This document shows, in pieces, positions 36,901-43,949 of a stretch of 64,000 nt of DNA. Below the pieces are notes generated by a model. The model saw only the letters and a list, made by a program, of their open reading frames with translations. It had not been told where the DNA came from and made no database searches. The DNA is taken from the NCBI GenBank assembly GCA_019096065.1, contig JAGUCH010000004.1, positions 2,170,001-2,234,000 of the forward strand, in the 5' to 3' direction. Each line of letters begins with the position of its first letter. Position 1 is the stretch's first letter. This DNA is from Paracyclopina nana (Eukaryota; Arthropoda; Copepoda; Cyclopoida; Cyclopettidae). Both the position numbers and the translations under genes were made by a program.

Positions 36901-37945
36901 ACCCTTACCAGGAACACTGTGATTAGAAAGCTAATAGCTTTTTAAAAAGGAATTCAAGTGTAGTTTTTTTGTGTGGAAAACTGAAACAGAAATATAGATT
37001 TAGCCAATGGAAAGCCTAGGTTTTTTAAAAAGGTTTCCATAGTTGGGCATTAAAGAGCCAAAATAGTTCAGGAGGAGAAAATTGCAAAAATGCCAGCAGA
37101 AATCGGAATCATCATTTTTTTCTGAATGATTTCAAGCTTTTTGATATGCTTTGTTGGGAGTTTAATTCCAAAGCTATTTTTGGCAGGTGTACCCCGGATT
37201 TTGGCCAGACAGCACTCGGTCCAAAAAGTATGGCCAAGTATTCACAGTGGAGCACGTCTCACACAAACATTACCCCAACATTCGCACGTGGGTGTTCAGA
37301 ATCAACAAAAAGGTTCGATGATGCAGCATACATAATGATAGGGAAATCTGACAACGATTCATTTAGATCGTCTCTCTGACGGAATTGATGGCTGGTGTGA
37401 AAGCCCCGACGAAAACCTGCCAGCTCTTCCAGCTGATGTGCTGGCCTCAAGGTCACAAGGTCCCAACCTCGACCAATTCCTTGGTGGAGCTCATGAATAT
37501 GGTGGAACGATGGAGGCAGGAAACTGATTATGGGCCCGTTGTGGTCGTTTCCACGTAAGCGCGCGCAGCAAAAATGAAATCTTTCCAATGTTTGCATAAT
37601 GCATTCCGAGGAAATCTTGAGAGGAAGATCTTTAAGTCAACATAATCCAACTTTGTTTTCCTAGCGATGGCCAATCTCGAGCTGGAGTTTACTGCGCTGC
37701 AAATGCATGCATTGAGCAAGTTATTCAGCATGGAGAAGTGGACGTTTTCCAAGCAGTGAAAACCGTTCGCAGGCATCGACCCCAGTTGGTGGAGAATATC
37801 GTAAGGGCTCCTCCATTAATTATCATAACCTTTCTAAAATTGGTGGCATTGCACATTCCAGACCGAATACAAGTACTGCTACGACCTGGTACTCCACTAC
37901 GTTCTGCATTACCTACACAAGGACACGGATCAAGAGGAGCAATAA
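15915..37945 (+). CDS. Tandem-domain receptor-type tyrosine phosphatase-like protein, probable pseudophosphatase
   Basis: Seventeen exons with fully consistent phases: 15915-16575, 17957-18099, 18343-18406, 19522-19598, 19679-19813, 20155-20280, 20340-20497, 33972-34107, 34209-34358, 35310-35459, 35705-35804, 36005-36081, 36142-36279, 37187-37312, 37367-37554, 37665-37800, 37862-37945; 882 residues. Residues 1-220 are Gly/Pro/His-rich and disordered. D1 follows ([25 protein letters not shown]-x5-R at Cys454-Arg460, Q-loop QRRGLVE). D2 follows D1. D1 keeps the catalytic Cys and Arg, but WPD reads WPC (417-419) and the KNRY loop reads QNPR. D2 has WPQ (773-775) and Ser809 where Cys belongs. No transmembrane segment or ectodomain is encoded from this start; it may lie upstream, or this may be an intracellular form. 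The frame is open back to 15585. AATAAA is at 38196-38201. Confidence 0.9.
19123..19355. mobile_element. Foldback MITE with TA target repeats, 233 bp
   Basis: Nearly the whole element is two inverted arms of about 100 bp. The ends read AAGGCCGTTCTCATATTGCC on both sides, and the inner arms share CTAAGCAAACGCTCAAC and CAACATTTAAAGCA blocks. It is flanked by TA (19121-19122, 19356-19357). It lies in intron 3 of the phosphatase gene. TA duplication suggests a Tc1/mariner-superfamily relative, but without a transposase the family stays open. Confidence 0.75.
21592..21930 (-). repeat. 3' LTR of the BEL/Pao element
   Basis: Same 339-bp sequence as the repeat at 33176-33514, beginning TGTTCAAGCAAG and ending CGCTACCAGACA on the plus strand. 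The purine tract of the element abuts it at 21931-21945. Confidence 0.93.
22059..24152 (-). CDS. Extra 3' ORF of the BEL/Pao element with Cys/His knuckles
   Basis: A 697-codon open frame, overlapping the previous ORF by about 120 bases in a different frame and ending about 130 bases before the 3' LTR. It is mostly globular and unrecognised. Near the C-terminus it has three zinc-knuckle-like groups, [20 protein letters not shown] and [14 protein letters not shown], suggesting nucleic-acid binding. It lacks membrane segments, so it does not look like an envelope gene. Whether it is expressed separately is unknown. Confidence 0.6.
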   Translation of the reverse strand: MLTHFQAPRWNPPTSSQPVDPGEGPDEAALRSLLQAFPLRDQGRSLRWLSEFDDFGSYQAEAQVLRDFSASGLLCALSPWGGAAETMLAAPPCPLPSSELVSPCSVARARLAGEPPGATCPEELCDSKLPIAQEPKDAIYHGVDDDACLAYYPLGMAEQDSWAGQGPFDLRMAEGRRNLLTYDDPNQWPRLEEALKKNEFFASIFKHTWMTICTENWTQAAYEKADFGQSRPPPEAFTAFIAMAPNGVGVLVQVNYGGTVNARFATDNVRGVEIPAPIQALLNASSVKKVQFAVSDDQRRLTAMNVPCYPVCDAMNLAALAFPQPQTHYSEMKTGASYVASRLTLPTKFKMIHEDRWKKEHPREAPPPDVSIADGCVQLRAAKADFARPWQQWEAGLMLYAWYHVALPAILVTRMAAKIMRRLEIDDRADANRHIVLLLNFVKNKQRFANSTSKNPDHYRPLGAREWMDDATVTPPPAYLCQNEFAATVNQPSVMYQSLKTGLAMPVDVFALSPELRAELRTITSGKELHDVTVHEVIVDLFDASLETPHHCQRCGSNAHRLEYGRLATAVAKEKGEEVPKFKDPPCRKIKVKCAYPRCKSADHVLKTCPMMRTRCKTCGALGHEAWHHQRVPYLTLINDFAACAVFNLHTFSLVKHVKFGWTRSSDGNYVTTVAFGAGNGLADQPLTVLHQGLQPR
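24035..25234 (-). CDS. Extra 3' ORF of the BEL/Pao element, Arg/Ser-rich start
   Basis: The ORF from the ATG at 25232-25234 lies about 160 bases past the end of Gag-Pol. The first ~130 residues are acidic and then RS/RR-rich ([17 protein letters not shown]), like a nuclear or RNA-binding tail. The remainder is globular without a motif I recognise. The open frame itself extends upstream to 26092, overlapping Gag-Pol. It sits where env would be, but I see neither signal peptide nor fusion or transmembrane segments. Confidence 0.6.
   Translation of the reverse strand: MAEKEVQPPPVEPRPPTLGQNEDDEALMITDERDDRILDDNQSLEATPGTSAAARPRPEGRYESEGRKADSAGRKASSRKSRKRSRTRSRSPRRDASRRRSRDRRSPQRRRLQFAEDTEDTGDGARYRAKHSLEKRNAREASYANQAPRPVKEWEVEAMAHRPVPPVAEFPREPEFDPRRPNPIRRSDSVLERELSGQPFDWAYFTPGCDVPEVLVTAEDIHSNTREEDLNERAASFARDWGFEAAYYMDEWLEMTNDLRITLYASGRVAIMAWKVDYGPRLPDDDRREAARLIQRVNAPYRDACRMAALSDGMDPLKVMLMHHVHIFKKQVVNLTKKPEETVAMTLSDEQKEDALDGLLKCSRIFRLLAGIRQQVRNLWIPERALMRPRCGRCSRLSR
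25396..33090 (-). CDS. Gag-Pol polyprotein ORF of the BEL/Pao element
   Basis: One open frame of 2564 codons. The N-terminal ~900 residues are Gag-like, Ser/Pro/Gln-rich and then Arg/Asp-rich. Cys/His knuckles ([32 protein letters not shown]) lie at about 920-990. A retropepsin motif LLDTGAQSC is near 1090, the reverse transcriptase YMDD box near 1500, then RNase H. The integrase HHCC finger (ending CIECQKL) is near 2080, followed by its catalytic core, and a basic C-terminal tail follows. This order is that of BEL/Pao elements, which make a polyprotein that is cut by the protease. Confidence 0.93.
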   Translation of the reverse strand: MSNKKKRKKSSTTPTPPKRDIRRSRRRLGLPPPTDEEIEQQVQAEAARSMPASDPPEQPDEESNESWLVVIQDETAATEIDEPQELDETIQRDVHMQTVLEDPGQDLPPTTNPIVRPSRFDLTNASTLSQANLPRPFSNPSSQGQNLTQTSGIGSAPSVPSTPPRLSFDDSADLEAFQTPVDQTPAIRRYQPPPAMERPPPPPSTDASSSAPPTNVGRDAVLSSLSALMDENRRRRQATTERQSQHLRAVEQAKAWMAKAEGRLNNPTADPAAYRSLEDEGQLHQERVLTTLTDWLQVIDESALVSTQQGAMPMHDAINEMISALNHQRNVLLMRANVNEAARLAPSSATLAHSSSAFSSVDTSASYGGGTAQGGNNRQIQVVSPNNQSAVTSAVSGRPLSSSSVAPNVASLPSIPEETTVTTSSFANSASPLLVSSRATALNHSYATLRDQLYDMMERIQGMIRTRMPMSAIEPILDVVRQLNHRRRELIPQICEFETQFTTANYDAVADRDFQEIVEAVDRYRIEAVINQHAASNPHAARPWAQRTLQRSGSNSQGQRSQNSASTFNHPGGASTPVTGANPPGHAPNNSGPAHPNRNASGGSGPPGGDPGDDDDDPRRGNGANNGSGGRHRDSRDSRGSRRHNRHSRDEDDESDEEDFRRGIKLQHVEIAPFDGTDPSEYFIFRENFRFLIDENRKVAVPEKLIRLRTLTYNKKTKKHPAYDCVGYCPPTLEGYETAKRNLDDAFGSVQKVLAYAFLNIQKLAPISKKDIETLTTARSAVNRLKHQILSIPNAILETHYGQVWRVLPFTPDTEESFSQYLAAKDADGFTFEAFDSWCTTQINTLHHRQSQGLTLATKVAKVEKHFKSKTKPSSRSALLVNDSSSASELTEEEEYSPDEDDAQMALAAATNEPDNDLQIFTTCPECSNAHTLLQCPTFKQLSNMQRRLKAREHKACYRCIRGKHSRRKCDKTTWKCAICADENHHTLLHYEKVTTPAKKQSFQRKPPPGKNQGAIPVQSASKALNVTQEAILLTLAKALENMIQDDSPAPAENESSILMTRLSKNSLSSFLTAPVIVRNPQTKEEMTINCLLDTGAQSCFLTQAVADKLHLTGISKKQTIKTLSHKQVVDVTATQVEIQSTVEEFRQVIKVTTVPEIIASIKCSPINDLVARFPELGNTEFPNFASPNRIDLLLGIDYFHWLLPARADPTKPYVMKSKLGNVVLYGEETSVLATAADYESDEESHIGDPMDFLKRYWDLDHMGVEPGEEAREKPFNKVEEYCVQLLEKGIQRREDGRYQTPTIWMPNEPSFQCNYYEVKANTDRFEKRLKLKDPELHKKVTLEILENVKQGFIQEINSLTHDLLIGYYLAWLLVFRYDKVSTPVRVVYDCSRKGKDGKSLNDGQYAGPNFLSNILELLIRARLKPVLVIADIKRMYNQIALPEEDHKYYRFFWDGKCYESKSVVFGAKASPCMALFTLRHMAKEHEETFPKAALAFRQDAYMDDVVHSVEDVDEAKEVVRQCIEMTEPAKLFMRKWQSSHPEVLQGVNTEHVSPVHILADECDQKIKALGMCIDLSQDVLTFLTPDFSPYLQRPATMRKLAGAQAKIYDPLGLLEPVTLILKVVQQQVQAVRTVHDLTWDTDLDEIADPDLQRVLTKWRQAVEAMTEITKFKFPRAIKKAKALALDLIMFSDASELAYAVTAFVRIEYSDTHVEAHLLACKRQLAPLNERRSIPDLELLGATNAVRLKDKILTASKVFDSIYFFTDSQCVLAWIMKPGRTWKVFVGNRVSEIHRRSSTHTWAHVPGKQNPADLPTRLQTPEELLNNPLWTTGPAWLIGPKEEFPKWRPPVKDEDSLPEVTCEKAKSVLLASLATAEASPTSSPLAEVLAPCFKEWALLKNKEKVFMYTGYSSFRKAVNVLSWVRLYLTKLLVRARLRKLTKVDLALTRIPEGQAASIISDQQSTLLTQLDRRTAEIMIIRREQVDLFWDELQHLEKHGSFPKKSKLAGLRITVGENMELRSMGRLSEVQLPWLQRNRLIIPKGQLATALADQIHNGISHHVAKRKLLLRLRATYWVIDADRIAENVISTCIECQKLRNMASVPQMAPIPRDAVPYSDLLPFRHVSLDYAGPFQVIRGRSTVEMFVMVVICRHTKAIHAEPICALTSTSIINGLRRFCYRRGPPETIRSDNQPGLKAALKQLWKDERHQHVIDTLDTIDWLTLRKWANEGGVKTWTFSPPYGPHFNGLAEAAIKLWKRAFFKTYRKRSFHFDEFHTLVAEAESIVNSRPLGLLDGEVITPQHFLSQGPPGDILPGVAKEKINSLPLRYAEIQRCQQELWETWLQQWLVQVHRLPKWRAFAKNVQVGQLVLVTMPNSKRAAWHYGKVVKLLPSKIDGVCRKVEIQFAPPRNKKHVLTRPISSLVPVDLVEENPEENPMTPSLDKLPFLMDEHRALREKIRDRENKRQKSLRDRNAKAHRKEEPSKAEQHKQEKALDAAIKAVVAARRAAQSNTEDLPALERAMNAVLSARRAAKSRSELFTPIAPSQSPQFERPRTRAFARNQSD
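33176..33514 (-). repeat. 5' LTR of the BEL/Pao element
   Basis: On the plus strand it runs from TGTTCAAGCAAG to CGCTACCAGACA, so the element ends with the usual TG...CA. It has AATAAA-like words near one end. It equals the other LTR in length and, by eye, in sequence. Confidence 0.93.
36317..36921. mobile_element. Foldback MITE, 605 bp, ATTA target repeat
   Basis: Two inverted arms of about 225 bp enclose a roughly 150-bp centre. The ends are CACAGTGTTCCTGG and its inverted copy. Both arms share AACCTAAACT, CTCAACCAACTT and TTTCTGAAAGCTATTGATA. Direct ATTA flanks occur at 36313-36316 and 36922-36925. It lies in intron 13 of the phosphatase gene and belongs to the same family as the degraded copy at 1813-2777. 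No transposase is encoded. Confidence 0.8.
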
Positions 37946-38208
37946 TTGCCCCACTGTGTTTTCTTTTAGCTTCTTTTTCCTTTTCAATATTTGTGCCAAA
38001 ATCATGCTGATCATTCAAGTTGGCTTGGAAAATAGCGTGCCTTAATTACCGCTGACGAGAAAGTCATATTCGACGCACAACAACAGCAAGTTTTCCGATG
38101 AGGAGAAGATCGATGATCAATGGATAATTATATATCTATCACATTATTATGGACCCACATAATTATGCTTCATATGACACACCGCACACCACAGAAATAA
38201 AGTCGATA

Positions 38209-39319
38209 TCAATTTGTCCTCCTGCTTTCTTGAGCATCCATAAAAAATTTCCAAAGGACCGAGAACATCAGGCCTTGTAGTCCATTAGCAATGAGCCTTT
38301 GCGAAACAAGTCGTTTTACAGCGGGGCTGCAATACGAGAGCAGTACAAAAGAAGGAAACTTTACCTCGTTTTGAGGCCTCGTCCCATGAGGCCGAAGAGT
38401 CCATCCTTTTGCACAATGTGCCTCACTGTGTCAGCATAACTGATGGTGTCAGGGAAAGTTTGCCTTGTCGTCTTGACGACCCTCAAGGAGTTGGAAATGG
38501 AATCCGAAACGAGCGAGGATGCGAATCCGATGAATGCATTGCGGCCCAGCTTCTTAAGTGGTTCATCCGATTTGGGAAGCGACTCCTGGAGGTAATTGAA
38601 GGTGAAAAACCAGGGAAAATGGCCGACTGCGGTGGCGGAGAAGGCCGCAAGGCTGCCGTGAAAAAGGATCGAGGGGCCTCGGAGGCTTAACTTGGCCTTC
38701 AATTTAGACACTGCCTCGTGGCCATCAACCTAATTTGAACAAAGTTGAGACAAACTTTATGATGACATCCCCTGCACTAAAGTCAGTTCGAAACTGACAT
38801 CCCGACCAATTTCTTCCATGCTCGTAAAGGAAGAAGAGATTACATTTGATACCTGCAGAGTGGTTTTCAAGCAATCAATGGGCATGATGAAAACTCTCCA
38901 GAGGCCGGCTGTCAAGGATGCTGCGCCTGTTTTGACAGCGATGGGCAAATCATGATAGGGCTCAAGCAAGGCCAGAATGCCGACGTTGGCTGCGGTATCC
39001 CCAAACCTTGAGATAGGACCTTGCAGCAAGGCTGGACCGATGCCACGGTAGAACCTCAAAAGGCCGCCTTCTTTGTACAAATGCTTCATTGCAGCGGACG
39101 TCGTGAGGCCATATCTGTACTGGTAGTTCATCGTGGTCCTTATCCACATCAAAGTGGACACCTGCAACGATATAAGCGCGTGAGAATATAAAATAGCTGA
39201 TTAAAAAGGAGGAAACTTGCTTGTATTGTCATGGCCATGGCGCCGGAGGTTCCTCCATGGAGGCCTTTGATTAAGGCCGCATACGCAACTTCTGCTTTGC
39301 TCTTCTTCTCCATGTTCAT
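38209..39319 (-). CDS. SLC25-family mitochondrial carrier, substrate unknown
   Basis: Four exons (39221-39319, 38853-39161, 38365-38729, 38209-38296) join in phases 0, 0 and 2 to 286 residues, a normal carrier length. Carrier signatures appear: GLHGGTSGAMAMTIQ (helix 1), FYRGIGPALLQGP, the PIDCLKTTLQ Px[DE]xxK motif, RVVKTTRQ in the third repeat and RLIANGLQGLMFSVLWK (last helix). The first intron starts with GC (CAA|GCAAGT), a rare but known GC-AG intron. The last exon is short and easily missed: without it the frame stops at once and helix 6 is lost. Such carriers exchange metabolites over the inner mitochondrial membrane. This gene converges on the phosphatase gene: the phosphatase poly(A) signal is 8 bases from this stop codon. 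Confidence 0.88.
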
Positions 39320-40239
39320 CTCTTCTCATATGAAAAAGTTAAGCTGATATGAAGAAAAGTAAGGCTACGTCGCGTCAGTGTTTTCACTCAGATGAAAAGC
39401 TCGGTCAGCTTAAATTCAGCAGGGAGAAAGTCAAAAGTTCCAGAATCGCAAGTCGCGAGACATATCAACTCCCTTTCGAATCACAGTCAATGTCTTTATT
39501 TTAGATAAAAATTGGATTAGACAAAAAATTAAAAGGCAACTCAAGAGCCGTTCATGCAGATGCTTGCAATTTTGTGGTTTAAAAATTGGGTCGGTTCAAC
39601 TTTGGTTCGCTTGGGATTTGACAAATTTTGGCTCTATGAAAGAGCTTACTTTGGATTTCATAAATTACGAAATTCTAATGAACCGATCTAAAGTTCAAAT
39701 AGAACAAGAATTTTGGAAATTATTTCCAGAACATTAAACTTTTCTTACTTTTTAGAGATTCGGTTTGCCTTAATTTTGCCCATTCACTTTAACGGAAAAA
39801 CTGGATTTTTAAAAGAATCAGCTGATCTAGAAAATCAGCTTGCTCGGAACAATGACAACCAGATATGCAGATGTGGCAATTTGTAGATCAATGGCATTTT
39901 TTGGCCTAATCTTAGAAACTTCATGTACTCAACATCATGCAAATATTTTCAGCTTTAAAAGAGCCCCAAAAATGTTGTTATTTCTTTGCAGATTTGTGGC
40001 AAAATGGAGAATTCGGGGCTTTTTTGGTAAAAAATATGGCTGAAAGCCTCTTTAAGTACCTGGTCACTTTGCAGCCTGCACGGAATTTTGGGATCGTCAA
40101 TCGTCAACGGATTTTGATTTCGGAAGTCGGAAGTCGGAAGTAGGAATGCGAAATTGAAAATTCGGAAGTTTTCCGAAAAACGGGAGAAAGTCCACCAAAA
40201 AGTTGCTTTTAACTTTAAACCAATGATAAAAAAAGTGAA
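39320..40239. other. Intergenic between divergent genes
   Basis: The region separates the carrier (-) from the homeobox gene (+) and probably holds both promoters. No exon is supported. The direct repeat CGGAAGTCGGAAGTCGGAAG lies near 40120-40140. Confidence 0.35.
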
Positions 40240-40978
40240 ATGGATCAACGACGGCAACAAATTCCAATGCAAATACTTGAGGCTGCGAAGACCTTTGAGC
40301 CTTTATGCAAACGTCAAGTCAAGAACGACAAAGATGATGAGCCACTCGATTGCAGCCGATGTAAACGGAGTCATTTCTTCCTCAAACCAAGAGAAACCTA
40401 CCCAATTCCAGGGACCTACATCTATACAAGCTATCTATCTAACTCTGACAACCAAGATGATCATGGAAGTGAGGCAAATATTGCCATGTGTGCAAGACAA
40501 GGAGGCAATCCATTTTCTATACCGATAATAACTAGACTAATAATCTTGCGTTCTTTGCAGAATTGTTTAAAAAACCATTAACTCCGCCGATTATTGTGAG
40601 TCCTTGCTCGACTCTAATCAAATCGCGAACTCCGGTGTCCCTGCTGAAAAGGGCCAATCATGGTAAATAGGCAGTTAACTTTTATACCTTAACACTATTT
40701 GGAGTATTTCGTAGAAGAAGCAAGGCCGAATAAGAGGCCTCGAACAATTTTCTCGGATGACAGCTTAATCAAGTTACGCCAAGCTTTCAAATCTGACCCA
40801 AATCCTGACAAGGCCCAACTTGCGAAGCTTGCTGAAGCTCTCATGATGGACGAACACATTATTGCCGTAATGACAGCCCTTACACTACTCGTTTCACTTT
40901 TAAAGCTATCACATTCCGTCGTTGCAGGCTTGGTACAAAAATCAGCGACTTCGCGAGAAAAAGCAAGAAGATCCCTAA
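40240..40978 (+). CDS. Small atypical homeodomain protein
   Basis: Four exons (40240-40468, 40561-40662, 40715-40866, 40928-40978) join in phases 1, 1 and 0 to 177 residues. The homeodomain is residues 116-175, almost the very C-terminus. Key positions fit: Arg5, Phe8, Leu16, Phe20, Pro26, Trp48, Asn51 and Arg53. Helix 3 reads AWYKNQRLREKK, with Tyr49 for Phe and Lys at position 50, so a bicoid/Otx-like TAAT-CC preference is possible. Outside it lie a CSRCKRSH cluster (possibly metal-binding), a Pro-rich KPLTPP stretch and basic residues. The start ATG has G at -3 and +4. It should be a nuclear DNA-binding protein. I cannot place it in a homeobox class. The N-terminus is the least certain part. 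Confidence 0.75.
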
Positions 40979-41209
40979 AAACAAAATGTCAACTCGGTAT
41001 TATTTTTAAGCTTGTGAACTAGTGAACTTTCTTCGTAGACATAACTTGTTTCACTACTAATTGTGGAGGCTCAACGACAATGTCTTCGATAAACTCAAAT
41101 ACACTTTCATCTTAATTCTCATTGGGCAGAATTTCTGCAGCTTCGTTGCCTCCGTTGCTCCAACATGAACGCATAGTAAGTTTGTCCAGCATGAATGGCA
41201 CTCACGGGC

Positions 41210-42237
41210 TCAGCCAATGATGAGGCCGCACCCGAATTGATAAGAGCTCTTTTTGTGGTTCAAGAGGCCACAGAGGGCCATGGTGAAGGGTAGAGGAGCC
41301 AGCTTCTTCTCAATTACTGATCGGACAGTCATGTTGGAGTCCACACAGCCTCTCACCATAAGATTGGCCTTGGGCAGGTCGATTTCGTAGCCGATGGAGG
41401 CTGACACTTCCTTCATTCTCAAGTGGGCCTCAAGCTCCACGCCCATTTGCAGCTGGTCGGAGCACTTTTGCCAAAAAGTAGTGTGCAGCTGACCAGAGTT
41501 CCCCAAGGTGGCCGACAACGAGGTGTCTTGGTCAAAGTCTATCCTGGACGCGAGCGAGGCCACAGCAATATGGCCTCCGGGGAGTTGAGGCGTGGCTTGG
41601 TACGCAAGCTCTGCCCCAAGAGCTAACTGGGGCGTGATTTTCTTTAGATAATGGAGCACACCCACTCCGGTACCATGAATAAGATCTGGATTGCCCAATG
41701 TCAGCGAGGAGGTCCAGGTGTCTCCCTTGTAATCTCCGGTGATTTGGCAAGAAGCCCATTTGCCCTCTTGGATCTGACTGATGAACTTGAAGCGAGTTCT
41801 GGCTGAGGGTGCGTGAATTATGTTTGCATTCAAGTTTCCGGACGGATCGATGTCGGCCATGAGCAGCGGAAAAGCCTGAAAAAAGCCGAAATCAGCACAT
41901 TTCATTTGACATTATCAGTTCTTACCTCGGTTGGGCTCAACATTTTGGTGCCCACATAGGTGGCTCCGAATCTATAACCACTAGGCTGAGCCGAGGCCAA
42001 AGTCAAGGTGTGCGACACTTGGAAGTGAGAATTGAGTCCTTTGTTGACAAGCACTTTGGCACCCTCGAAATTCATGGGGAAGACACTTTGGGCCTTTTTG
42101 TGGAGCTCCTCGATCGTCCCTGGGTTGTTGGGCAACTCGAGTCCCGCGGGAGGAGCTGGAAAGATCGGAATTAGAACTGCTCTGCCTGAAAGTGAATGAT
42201 ATCCATTACCCTCAGGGATTCCTGGAACGGCTGCCAT
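41210..42237 (-). CDS. TOMM40: Mitochondrial import pore subunit TOM40
   Basis: Three exons (42210-42237, 41926-42155, 41875-41210) join in phases 1 and 0 to 307 residues. TOM40 is the beta-barrel channel of the outer mitochondrial membrane through which nearly all precursors pass. The signature PPAGLELPNNPGTIEELH, VNKGLN, FGATYVGTK and SPTE in the N-terminal part, LGNPDL in the barrel, and the C-terminal LLNHKKSSYQFGCGLIIG (the beta signal region) match the family. The N-terminal extension is short, as in many invertebrates. Intron 1 is only 54 bp and in frame with no stop, so retention would insert 18 residues. The 3' end faces the homeobox gene 230 bases away. Confidence 0.93.
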
Positions 42238-42659
42238 GATGAACCTGCGGCTTTGTGTCCAAAATCTGGTTTCCGAGCTGCAGCAAAAAGTGCGGCTTCA
42301 ATATTTACTTCTTTTAAAACGACAGCAGACAAAAGCAGATCGATTAAAGACAATCCAACTTGGTTTCGGATTTCTGAAAGAAAAAGTTAATTATCAAGTA
42401 ATTATTAGCATTTAAAATAGTGAAACTATTTTTTATTGTAAAATATGCTATTAATTGCTATATTGTCCTATGTTTAAACTAGATAAACTCCCTTTAGTTT
42501 CAAAACTTTAGCCTTAGAATTGACAACACAATTCTCATGGCCAGGCCATGTGGAGCATCAACGTTACCGCGCATATGAATTGCAAGTATTGAAATAGTTC
42601 GTCAAAACGCCACATGATAAAAGATATACAAAGCAACGTAAGCTAATACCTATGAAACT

Positions 42660-43820
42660 GAGATATCGACGTCACAAGTCTGAAACTCAGCAGAAACTCG
42701 TTTTCCAGGTAAACAAATCGATAATATCCATGATCGATTAGAGGATTCTCGGAAGTTTTAAGTTTTCTGTCGAGAAGATCATTATAAAGCAAACATTTCC
42801 AACGGAGCTCCAGCGTAAGTCGTTTAGGCTTCAAAAGCCGTTTGTTGACGTCATAACAGCTAACGTGCGTTATGTGGGGGGCAAGTGCAAGTTTGACAGT
42901 AAAGTCTGGCCGTGTCTTCAATGTTCTTTACTTTCTACAGAATCCGACCGTCCCGACTGGAACGTCAATTGCGTGGGCGAGCTGGAGAACGGCTGCTGCT
43001 GCTGCTGCGACAGCCTGAGCGAGGACAAGTGCAAAGTGGATGCCGTCAGGTGGAGCTTTAACGTGTTCGGGATTAAAAGATCAAATGATGTCAGAAGTAT
43101 GAGCAAGGTGTCAGGTTTGGCTTTAAAACTGGATTTGGCTTTTTGGCCTTAATCTACCACACCGATTATGTCCATAAAGTGACATCCTTGGTCCGCTGGT
43201 CAATTCATCAAAAAAACCAGGAAAACTAATTATATGGCCATTTCCTTTTGTGGCTGCAGTTTGTCTTTGTGCTATGTAATTAAAGGTGAACTAGCTTTGA
43301 AGCCCACCTGTGAGATAGCCACGCTTGATCCTAGTCAAGAGCAAACTTTTTCAACATTCTCAGAAGGTTTATCTAGTAAATGCATCACATGTTCGAGACA
43401 ACTTTTGATCGATTTCATTTTTCTTGCAGATCTAATGGCCACCTAATGGCCAAACAGCATCAGGAGCAAAGTGCCTCAATTCAAGTTCACGTCACTCTTA
43501 TCTCTCGCCTTTATCTCCTTTACGGTCTAGATTCCAGATTATCCGAATTCCATGCCGTATGTGGACACTAATCTGCTGCCCCCAACGCTCCTCATCGATA
43601 AAGCGGAGCAATCCTTTGTCTTCATTGACAAATAACAAACCCAAACGCCCCACAATAGCAGCAACAATCAGGTTTCGATAAAACGAGATCTGCGAGTGCA
43701 CGTGTCGTTGGCGTTCCACCTGAGTTGGTGCACCTTGCGTGGCTCAGACCTGGCCTTTGCTTTGAAGCCGTGCACAGTGGGCGAGACCAAAGTCGCGAGC
43801 TCGGATATGTCGTAATATTT
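42660..43820 (+). other. Unresolved block with coding-looking stretches
   Basis: Several plus-strand stretches have coding-like codon use. About 42742-42897, bounded by AG and GT, splices in phase to 42941-43048, which encodes WNVNCVGELENGCCCCCD, a run of five Cys. Further stretches lie at 43531-43634 (ending FVFIDK then stop) and 43663-43818 (ending VASSDMS then stop). On the minus strand 42643-42921 and 43668-43862 are also open. I recognise no family and cannot chain all pieces with matching phases. It could be a small Cys-rich gene, or 5' exons of an alternative transcript of the Arf GEF gene next door. Confidence 0.35.
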
Positions 43821-43949
43821 GGCAGATCGGGCAGCAGATTCTGTAGTGGCCATCTTCAAAATAAAGGAGGCTTCCAAGATGAGCGGAGTGGCAAGGCCAT
43901 CAAACAATTCTCGCACCTGAGCTACTAGTGCTTCGTAGTGGCAGCAAAA

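Noticed and set aside
42643-42921. 92-codon minus-strand open frame between TOM40 and the Arf GEF gene
   Set aside because: It overlaps plus-strand exon-like sequence with consistent splice phases and has no recognisable domain. It is left as part of the unresolved block.
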